Origin: Paralvinella palmiformis
Lineage: Eukaryota; Annelida; Polychaeta; Terebellida; Alvinellidae
Reading direction: 5' to 3'
Assembly (NCBI GenBank): GCA_025642065.1
Contig: JAODUP010000321.1
Span: 62,001-126,000, forward strand
DNA: 64,000 bases
In this document: piece by piece, positions 11,771 to 64,000 of the stretch
Position numbering within the stretch: the first letter of the stretch is position 1
Layout of the letters: every line of letters starts with the position of its first letter
Made by a program: the position numbers and the translations under genes
The notes under the pieces: generated by a model
Told to the model about the DNA's origin: nothing
The model's input: only the letters and a program-made list of their open reading frames with translations
The model's database searches: none

Positions 11771-12092
11771 ATAGTGAGCTCCGGTGGCCTATCGGTTAAG
11801 CACCCGGCACTTGGTGCCAACGGTCACAGATTCGAATCCCGTAAGAGGTCGAAACTTTTCCAGGGATTAATTTCTCGGCTCACTACATCGCGGGTGGCTG
11901 ACCATGTTAAATGGCGCTGCCGTCTCCACTGAATTATTTAAAATAAAGGGGGACGTTTCGGCCCATCTTTCCGTACTGCTCCCCTGTGAGTGGTGGGGGA
12001 GGAGGTTTCTCAACCACTCCAACAATAGAGGCTGTGCTGATAAAGCGACAGCCTGGGGATTCTCCCCGAACAACAAAACCTAACCTAAACCA
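11771..12092 (+). mobile_element. SINE family A, copy 1 (tRNA-derived)
   Basis: The head GAGCTCCGGTGGCCTATCGG resembles a Pol III A box, and GATTCGAATCC about 50 nt later resembles a B box. The body runs through GGGATTAATTTCTCGGCTCA and ACCACTCCAACAATAGAGGC to a CCCCGAACAACAAAACC end. It matches the antisense copy at 49958-50321 almost end to end but lacks a central hairpin module. Flanks GCCATTGATTGT (11758-11769) and GCCATTGTGATTGT (12093-12106) look like an imperfect target-site duplication. Confidence 0.8.
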
Positions 12093-12188
12093 GCCATTGT
12101 GATTGTAGGGCGTGGGTATAACCAGTTATCCTTTACAAAGCTCCACTTCCAGGTCTTTTATAAAACATCAATAGCTAGTTTTTGGCAT

Positions 12189-12340
12189 GATTATAACAGA
12201 TCCGGAACATTGACGTTTAAGGTTAAAATGGTGGGAATGTTCCGGTATTATCGCTCATGGACCCCCCCCCTATAAATCCCACAATGCAAAGCCCGGCTGG
12301 TTTGTTTTGGTATGTGACGTCATCATGCTTCAGGCTTAAT
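12189..12340 (+). repeat. Dispersed repeat D, copy 2
   Basis: A close match to 1161-1312, with a C run replacing a short segment in the middle. It retains ATTGACGTTTAAGGTTAAAA, CTATAAATCCCACAATGCAA and TGACGTCATCATGCTTCAGG. Confidence 0.7.
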
Positions 12341-13012
12341 ATTTATAACAAGATAGGAAAGTGTTTATATCACTAAATTAAAACCTTTTACCTCACTTGG
12401 TTAGGTAATATTTCTTTATTTTCTTAATTTCAGGGTCGTTTGATAAATCCTTCAAATGTATCTTAAAGAATCCACAGAATTACTTCTAGGTCTATGCCAC
12501 AAATGCCATAGAATGGTGGTGGCGCCACTATCATATGATGAGTGAAGTCTTATAATAAATAAGGAAAGTTTCCAACTTTCTGTTGACATTTCTTAATGTT
12601 ATTGATATTTTCTTGCATATTACCTTATTGTCATATCATTAAGTAAAACGGATTATTTAAGGACCACCAGATATATCTCAGTACAGTAGGTAGATGATCT
12701 ATACTGAATTTGTATTTTGACCAACTTTAAAATTGAAACGTTCATCGTTTCGTCTAGATCTAGCTGAATCAATGATGTTCAAGTTGAATATTGTTAATAA
12801 TAATAGCCCACGTAATTTACATTTGCTATTGATTTCGATTTCCGTGTGAGATAAAATGAATTTAATATTATTATGACGTAAAGCAGCTGTCACCAAATCT
12901 TTGTTCGTGATATAAATGAATTTACTAGAATGTGAGCGATAATATGGGAAATAAAAAGTTTGTAACGTTCGTATTTCTCTCAAACATGGATCAGATCTAG
13001 CTAAATAGCCAG
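12341..13012. other. Intergenic, nothing recognised
   Basis: AT-rich sequence between repeat D and the minisatellite. One minus-strand open frame (12699-13028) runs into the minisatellite and shows no recognisable domain. Confidence 0.5.
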
Positions 13013-15001
13013 TGCCAGTGGTCTCCAACAGTAATCAGGACAAACAGACTAGAGTCTAATTTACTATATGTTTATATCCTCGTATATTATTGGCAAAATG
13101 TTTTATTTGATATAGACCCTAAGTAATTAGATCTACACTATAATCACCAGATTTCTTGGCAATCTTGCATTCATTGGCCCGGTATATGACTATAGTATAT
13201 GTCGCACCTAGACATCAGACAGGTATTTGCCACATCTAGACATCAGACAAGTATAAGACACATCTAGACATCAGACTGGTATTTGTCACACCTAGACATC
13301 AGTTTGGTATATGTCGCACCTAGACATCAGAAAGGTATTTGTCACATCTAGACATCAGACAGGTATTTGTCACATCTAGACACCAGACAAGTATATGTCA
13401 CACCTAGACATCAGATTGGTATTTGTCAATGATTGGGTGATGGACGTTTCACCGCCATGGACGATTCACCTCCAAAATTATCTGGATGGTTCACCGCCAA
13501 AGCCAGTGGTCTCCAACAGTAATCAGGACAAACAGACTAGAGTCTAATTTACTATATGTTTATATCCTCGTATATTATTGGCAAAATGTTTTATTTGATA
13601 TAGACCTAACTAAGTAATTAGATCTACACTATAATCACCAGATTTCTTGGCAATCTTGCATTCATTGGCCCGGTATATGACTATAGTATATGTCGCACCT
13701 AGACATCAGACAGGTATTTGCCACATCTAGACATCAGACAGGTATTTGCCGCATCTAGACATCAGTTTGGTATATGTCACACCTAGACATCAGAAAGGTA
13801 TTTGTCACATCTAGACATCAGACAGATATTTGTCACATCTAGACACCAGACAAGTATTTGTCACATCTAGACATCAGATTGGTATTTGTCACACCTAGAC
13901 ATCAGATTGGTATTTGTCAATGATTGGGTGATGGACGTTTCACCGCCATGGACGATTCACCTCCAAAATTATCTGGATGGTTCACCGCCAAAGCCAGTGG
14001 TCTCCAACAGTAATCAGGACAAACAGACTAGAGTCTAATTTACTATATGTTTATATCCTCGTATATTATTGGCAAAATGTTTTATTTGATATAGACCTAA
14101 CTAAGTAATTAGATCTACACTATAATCACCAGATTTCTTGGCAATCTTGCATTCATTGGCCCGGTATATGACTATAGTATATGTCGCACCTAGACATCAG
14201 ACAGGTATTTGCCACATCTAGACATCAGACAAGTATAAGACACATCTAGACATCAGACTGGTATTTGTCACACCTAGACATCAGTTTGGTATATGTCGCA
14301 CCTAGACATCAGAAAGGTATTTGTTACATCTAGACATCAGACAGGTATTTGTCACATCTAGACACCAGACAAGTATATGTCACACCTAGACATCAGATTG
14401 GTATTTGTCAATGATTGGGTGATGGACGTTTCACCGCCATGGACGATTCACCTCCAAAATTATCTGGATGGTTCACCGCCAAAGCCAGTGGTCTCCAACA
14501 GTAATCAGGACAAACAGACTAGAGTCTAATTTACTATATGTTTATATCCTCGTATATTATTGGCAAAATGTTTTATTTGATATAGACCTAACTAAGTAAT
14601 TAGATCTACACTATAATCACCAGATTTCTTGGCAATCTTGCATTCATTGGCCCGGTATATGACTATAGTATATGTCGCACCTAGACATCAGACAGGTATT
14701 TGCCACATCTAGACATCAGACAGGTATTTGCCACATCTAGACATCAGACAAGTATAAGACACATCTAGACATCAGACTGGTATTTGTCACACCTAGACAT
14801 CAGTTTGGTATATGTCACACCTAGACATCAGAAAGGTATTTGTCACATCTAGACATCAGACAGATATTTGTCACATCTAGACACCAGACAAGTATATGTC
14901 ACACCTAGACATCAGATTGGTATTTGTCAATGATTGGGTGATGGACGTTTCACCGCCATGGACGATTCACCTCCAAAATTATCTGGATGGTTCACCGCCA
15001 A
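13013..15001. repeat. Higher-order minisatellite, about 490 bp x 4 with nested 28-bp subrepeats
   Basis: The landmark GTCTCCAACAGTAATCAGG recurs at 13021, 13509, 14000 and 14491, giving periods of 488, 491 and 491 bp. Each unit has a unique first part (to about +165), then a run of 28-bp subunits of the type CACATCTAGACATCAGACAG plus GTATTTGT. It closes with a segment containing GGACGTTTCACCGCCATGG and GGATGGTTCACCGCC. Subunit number and order vary among units. The fourth unit is about 28 bp longer than the others. Units are nearly identical, so amplification was recent. Confidence 0.9.
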
Positions 15002-16242
15002 AAGCTGATTTATGCCTAGAGACTGTTCACCCGCCAGCCTAGATGGTTCACTGCCAAAATAATATTGTATGAATAGATCTGTGGGGAAACATGAACCAAT
15101 TGTTTACTGGTTGCGACTCAGAGAATGAAAGATCTAATAGAAATATATCAAAATATAATTGGACTATAATTGAGGATTGCATGTTGATTATTACCCACCT
15201 GGCATAGTCTACAATAAACAAATACATAAAAGTTGAATGTTGAAAAATTGTATGCTTTGGATATGAAATATTTGTAATAAAGATATTAATATAATAGAAT
15301 AGTGTTACAATTTATATGTCATGGTTTCGGAGTTCTCAGCTAACTCATTCACACCATATACATAAGAATTGCCCGGGCGAGTATTTCCATCTCTTATTAA
15401 ACTGCAAAAGTTTAATGAAATCCTATAATAACTATCTGTTGAATAATATAAAAACTAATTAAGATTCAGGAAATGAACTCATGATTATAGTAACTGAAGA
15501 GATGAAATGCCACAAACCTGTAAAAGTATAATGAAATCTTAAATAAAATATACATACACATTTGGCTGTACATGCAATTCCAAAAGCATAAATGTTGAGA
15601 AAAAAATCAGTGTAAAATTGTAAAATGAAACTGGTCAAGGCATTGAGTCTTGTCATTGAACAACAAGGAAACCATCTAAGGTTAACAATAAAGGAAAACT
15701 TAAGTGCAGATATATATATGTGTGTGTGCACACGCACATCAACTCCAGCTCTTGGTGCATACCAAAACATGGTACGTAGAATGAACTTTTTGTTTGGTGC
15801 ACAAACTATTTACACAGCATTTTATGGTCAATGTATTTCTCAAGTCTGATTAAGGCGATAATACAAAACATGTGCCTCTCATATATGTTCTCATGTTGGG
15901 AAAATCCAGAGCTGACTACTGTGCTGTCTTCACTGCACTTTTGGACCAGATCCACCAGCTGCTGTGAGTATCACTGATGATTTTGAGGTGGGCATGTACT
16001 GGTTGATTGACACACTGCACAGAGAATCCGTAAACGTCAGTCTGCAAATACAGTTTCTCTAGAGTCTTTTGGTACCAGCGAGCCAAATACCGCAAGATGC
16101 AAACCATCATCTTCAAGACCTGGCAAAACCTGACTGATGGCGAGATATCGGCAAAACATCTCTTAAAGCTGTGTTCAAGAATCAATGGACAAACCATCAG
16201 CGTGAACAGTGAGCTAGATGCTGATTAATGCTATACTTCTTT
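15002..16242. other. Intergenic, nothing recognised
   Basis: The first 60 bp still resembles the minisatellite closing segment (TAGATGGTTCACTGCC). The remainder is AT-rich with open frames on both strands (for example 15459-15849 and 15916-16197) that show no family resemblance. No tRNA head or terminal repeats seen. Confidence 0.5.
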
Positions 16243-16506
16243 CAGCATTCAACATTTTGTGTATTTGTTTGTTGTACATGTGGGCAATATTGATCATGTA
16301 CTCAAATATACTCCGATTATATTTTTTTATATATTTCTATTACTATGTCACTATAGCATATTATATAGCATATTTGAGATATTGCCAGAAATATGAATAC
16401 AAATTCAACGTTTTGTGTATTTGTTTGTTGTAGATCTATGTCGGGTGGGCAATAGTGATCATGTAATATTCAATTATTTTTATATATTTCTATTACTAAG
16501 TCACTC
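16243..16506. repeat. Direct tandem duplication, about 157 bp x 2
   Basis: TTTTGTGTATTTGTTTGTTG, then GGGCAATA-TGATCATGTA and TATATATTTCTATTACTA-GTCACT, occur at about 16253-16353 and again at about 16410-16506, diverged by small indels. Confidence 0.7.
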
Positions 16507-18075
16507 ACTACCAGTTTACAATTATTTTGTGTTCTCACAGATCTATTCATACAATAAAAATTTGGTGATAAACCGTCTATATAAATCAGCTTTTGGCAGT
16601 GAATCGTCCAGATAAATTTGGGAGTGTATCGTCTGGCAATCCTTGCATTCAGTAATTCATTATAAATATAATGATTATTTCATGTCATTAAAATAAAGCT
16701 AATAAGTAAATATCTAATCTAGATCTACCTGTGACAATGTCTTGTATTCCCTTTGGGAATGGAGATGAGATGTTTAATATTGTCATTTGTGGCAGTTTCC
16801 CAATTTGTTCATGACTGTTATGTCATTATTAGAACCATTCAAGCAGATCAAGTTTAAGATTCTGTAAGGGGTGATGGTAATATAAAAAAAACTTTTTATT
16901 TAGTTATCTTCTACGACATTTGAGGCATCATTTGCATATTGTCAATCTGTGAGAGTTTATGTTTGATGTGTTTTTTTACTAATGTCAATGGCTCGGTTGC
17001 CAGATCTGGCCAAGCATTCCCCTGTGGCACTGACCTGCCTTCCTGGGAGGTCAATCACTGGGCTCCACTTCCCAGATCTATCCACACACGATACATACAT
17101 GTAGAAGAAAAAACGCCACTTTTCCGAAACTGATATCAACCTGCATTACATTGTACCACTAAATTTGGTAATTTTACTATGAAAAATCTTTAAACATCGA
17201 AAAGTTAAGTTAGAAAGGCATGTAAACAAGATAAGAAACTCTGACCAACCAGTTGTGATAAAGACATTGGCAGACGTCCACATGCTCAATATTGACCAGC
17301 AGGGAAAATATACCAGTATAAATGCAAATTATGTCTGAATATATATTTTTATGCAAGACTTTGCTAAACTGCCTCTGAGTGCATGTGGTTTGACAGCCAC
17401 ATGGATCAACAATACTGAAGTCTTGTAATAATCAGCCAGTTACTCACAATTATCAAAACTTGTTTGAGATTGACTATTGTTTTTGGATGGAATACCATTT
17501 AAGCTAATAGAAAATGTATTTTCTTTTTGTTTTAAGTGCATTTCATTGATGTTAACTGTCTGCCATCTCCCATATATACTTTCCATTAGTAAAACTCAGG
17601 TTTTCAGACTCATGTTTTTCCATACATATGTGGTGCCAATGTGATGAGAAAAAGGTAGATATCTGCCTACATATTCCATACTAGATCTAAATCATGCGAT
17701 TTGTATGTTGTTTTCAAACTCTCATTAGCCAACCTCACCAGATATTGCGAAAACGGTGCTGCACCAAGCGAACAGTTGGGAAAATTACTTGAACTGGCAA
17801 CTGGTCCATTCACATGAGTGTGTGGCGGCTGGTTTATGTTGGCTGTAATTATGTTTACCCTGTGTTCCAGTGTTCTTCTCTCTCCACAGTTCTTCTCTCT
17901 CCACAATTTAATTGATGTTTGAGACTGCTTCTACACAATAGTGCAGAAGTTTTAGAAATATATCTCCAGTGCTTTTCCAATCAAGACTAAAAGCAGTTTA
18001 TTGATTGAATCAAAACTAGATTTTTTGTTAGAGAGTTCCAGTCACTCACCACTCTGTTACTAAAACCGTATTTTT
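16507..18075. other. Intergenic, nothing recognised
   Basis: AT-rich sequence without a supported gene. Only a 17-bp local duplication (GTTCTTCTCTCTCCACA) at about 17872-17905 stands out. Confidence 0.5.
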
Positions 18076-18912
18076 GCCAAGGTTGGCATGTTTCTTCCAA
18101 GGATGGTAAAAACCGAGTTATTTCCATTATGGAAGATATACTTTCTTCCCTTCCATTTTTGGGGAGAAATGGAAGAAACCCCAAAATGTTACAAAATCAT
18201 CATCCAAATTTGGATTTGTCATTTTCAAATTTGACAAATATTAATATATTTTTCATAATTTTCATACACATGTACTTTAAAAAAATTAAAATAGGATATA
18301 GTCCTCATATCTGTTGGTTCGCAACAAATCTTTGGGGACAAATGGAAGAAACTAATATTGATTTGTTTTGAGCAACATATTGAAAATAATTGTACCATAA
18401 ATAGTAAAATACTCGCAGTTAATTTCATCTTGATTTTATAAACGAAATATTATTTCATCTTGATTTTATAAACGAAAAATTATTAAAAGACATAACGGAC
18501 AACAACTAACGATTCATGTTAGCATCATGGATCTGCTGATCACAGGATTCACTAATTTGCTGGGATCATTGGAATCCACTTGTTCATCGATTAATTGCAC
18601 AAAGACCCTTTAAAAGAAGCCTCAATTTTGGTATTCTTCACTTCTTACGCAACATTAGTACATGATTTGTTATGAAATGTTTCAATGAAGCCATCACAAT
18701 GGAGCACTTTGTGGCATATGTTACACATCTCAGTTACATAGATGCTAAACTCTCACCAAATCAGTTGATTGTTGTCACACACTCTGTGACTCTTGGAAAG
18801 TTTTTTCCATTTCTTCATGGAAGAAAGGTTTTCTTTCTCGTAAAAACCCATTTCTTCCCATCGGAAAGGAAGAAATACCTTTCTCTCAAGAAGAAACCCA
18901 ACCCTGGCTATA
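18076..18912. mobile_element. Possible MITE with diverged terminal inverted repeats
   Basis: The left end GCCAAGGTTGGCATGTTTCTT and the reverse complement of the right end, GCCAGGGTTGGGTTTCTT, resemble each other. Both ends are followed by repeated purine-rich AAATGGAAGAAAC / TTTCTTCC modules (18163, 18341, 18815-18890). No target-site duplication is evident. A perfect 30-bp tandem duplication (ATTTCATCTTGATTTTATAA type) lies at 18421-18479. Confidence 0.35.
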
Positions 18913-19314
18913 AATAAGATTAGAGAGATCTGTTTAATTCACAGAGTATCAATATACATTATAACATCATAACAGTGTTAAAGGAGCAGTTCACTCTCAG
19001 AAAATATTAATAAAATGTGTAATGCTCATAAAAGTAACACTGGACAGAAAATTTGCAAACTATAATGACATCATAGATGCTATGAAATATTCTAAATTAC
19101 TGGAAGGGGGAAGGAGAAAAGTCACCTTGCTTTGATATGAATATGCACAAGAATCACATAGACATGTCCGGATCAAATCAGGTCAAAGTTGCCCTGGCTT
19201 TGTCATCCTCTTGACCTTATCTAGGATCAACCTACTATAAATATGTCTAACTGATGCACTGGTCAGTTACTTTATGTAAATCTGTATGCTTGGTAGATGC
19301 TTCACACTAAAAGA

Positions 19315-19351
<37 letters not shown>

Positions 19352-20022
19352 GTTAATCATATTTATATGTTAATATAATTTGTTTACATATTTACATGTA
19401 CTGATATATATCATTCAAGTTGGTAATTTGATACCACCTACAGAGGGGCTATTTAGAAATTAATCAGTGAAAACATTATAATTATATAACTGTTTGAAAT
19501 ATTTATGGAATGGATACTTTACTATCAGATATAGGGTCAATTTAATTCCGGAATTGATTATTTAAAAAAAAATGGAATTGGAATTTATAAATTTGGAATA
19601 AGAATTGAAGTTTCCTACCAAAAAATTAAATCCACAAATTAATTTACTATTTAATTTTTTAATTCAGAATATTTCTTCCATGACAGACCTACTTGGAATA
19701 TAAACTACTCAGAGTAGGTATTCCAAGTCTGGTTACTACTCGTGTTAATGACTTTGTCATTAGAGGTAGGATAGTGGTAGTGTAAGAGGTGCTGTTACTA
19801 ATAGCACACTGATGGAAGATTGCCACAGGGACATTAACTGATTGATGATGCTGTTCAGTCCCAGATAAAAGGCACTGATTACAATAAAAAACAGGTGTTT
19901 GAAATTTTCAAGGTTGACAAATTCTTTGCATGGTTGGTATGGTTCAAAGTATATCACCTTTACTAACTGTTATAGCTTGTGAATGTATTTGACAACTTGA
20001 TATATATTATGCTTATAGTGTA

Positions 20023-20062
<40 letters not shown>

Positions 20063-20416
20063 GAGTAACTTTAATATATGGGAGTCTTTAATTTGTTTGG
20101 TATGGTCAGGTTAAACCTATAATATTCAGACTTGCCAATATACAATCATTTCCGTATTAAAAATATTGGATTACATCTCTATCCCTCATTCTCCAGTATG
20201 GAGCAGAGCCAGAAGAAAACAGTTGTCTAAAATGTGAAATGCTTGATATTTAGGGAACATTCAGCTGTCTGATGTTAAAGGTCATTTCTCAATCTGAACA
20301 CAGGAAAAAAGTATCACACCATTTCTGTTTGTATCTCTCTCTGTGTATGTGTGTATATTTTATCTCAGGTGAGTGCACTAGAGAACTAATGCTTTATTAT
20401 TGTTCACCTATTCCAG
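18913..20416. other. Upstream region of the HERC4-like gene
   Basis: It contains (TA)n tracts at 19316-19348 and 20026-20060, a TTAAAGGAGCAGTTCACTC half-element at 18978, and an AATTCC-rich block at 19529-19690 resembling MITE family F. The promoter and any 5' UTR exon of the HERC4-like gene should lie here or farther upstream, but I cannot place them. Confidence 0.4.
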
Positions 20417-20424
20417 CTAACATC

Positions 20425-63886
<43,462 letters not shown>

Positions 63887-64000
63887 GGCATAGCTAACTA
63901 ACACATGACAAATGTGATACAATGTCTGCAGTACAGTTTAGGTTGTATTATTAACACCGTACTGGATCTTGCCTGCTGCTTTATATTTCAGTGTCAGGTT

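Noticed and set aside
11771..11850. tRNA gene suggested by A- and B-box-like sequence
   Set aside because: The cloverleaf cannot be completed and the sequence is the head of a dispersed SINE. The same holds for the SINE B and SINE C heads.
13192..15001. CRISPR-like look of repeated 28-bp units
   Set aside because: Units are contiguous and variable without unique spacers, lie in eukaryotic DNA and are nested in 490-bp tandem units: a minisatellite.
15459..16197. Open frames on both strands between the minisatellite and the HERC4-like gene
   Set aside because: No conserved motif, splice pattern or codon signal; about what AT-rich DNA gives by chance.
18978..19030. A second complete TTAA MITE
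   Set aside because: The left end TTAAAGGAGCAGTTCACTC is good, but no matching right end occurs downstream before the gene.
20272..20424. Upstream in-frame extension of the HERC4-like first exon
   Set aside because: The extra residues do not resemble RCC1 and include a CTCTCTGTGTATG-type low-complexity stretch. A splice acceptor lies at 20416 and the ATG at 20425 has a good context.

Overview
The window is AT-rich animal nuclear DNA. Genes have GT-AG introns and are sparse among non-LTR retrotransposon remnants, tRNA-derived SINEs, MITE-like elements, minisatellites and long (TA)n and (CA)n tracts. The protein sequences and repeat content suggest an invertebrate, probably a lophotrochozoan such as a mollusc. 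That placement is inference, because no mitochondrial or rRNA marker is present.

Two cellular genes are supported, both on the + strand. The last two coding exons of NDUFB10 (mitochondrial complex I subunit PDSW) lie at 350-489 and 2387-2499. The complete coding region of a HERC4-like E3 ubiquitin ligase lies at 20425-63886. I traced 29 in-frame coding exons plus one duplicated alternative exon. They total 3213 nt (1070 residues): seven RCC1-type GQLG blades, a linker, and a C-terminal HECT domain ending in the HTCFN catalytic-cysteine motif.

Layout: 1-2.6 kb NDUFB10 3' end, with a hAT transposase remnant in its intron. 2.7-9.4 kb a graveyard of non-LTR retrotransposons: one CR1/L2-like copy, two Jockey-like pieces in opposite orientations and one unclassified element. 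9.7-12.4 kb a candidate solo LTR, a hAT-like end, a diverged tandem repeat and a full-length SINE. 13.0-15.0 kb a four-unit higher-order minisatellite of about 490 bp per unit. 15-20.4 kb mostly unrecognised. 20.4-63.9 kb the HERC4-like gene, whose introns hold three SINE families, three copies of a TIR element, a second CR1/L2-like copy and several minisatellites.

Most notable observations: (1) a pair of 48-nt exons at 51705-51752 and 51875-51922 that look mutually exclusive and encode alternative versions of the first conserved HECT motif; (2) five tandem decoy copies (about 82.5 bp each) of the next-but-one exon's 3' splice site and 5' exon part, directly in front of the real exon; (3) two CR1/L2-like copies 53 kb apart that share the same in-frame stop and the same 4-bp frameshifting duplication; (4) SINE-in-SINE and MITE-in-SINE nests with perfect target-site duplications. 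Apart from these exon arrangements I saw no new multi-gene system.
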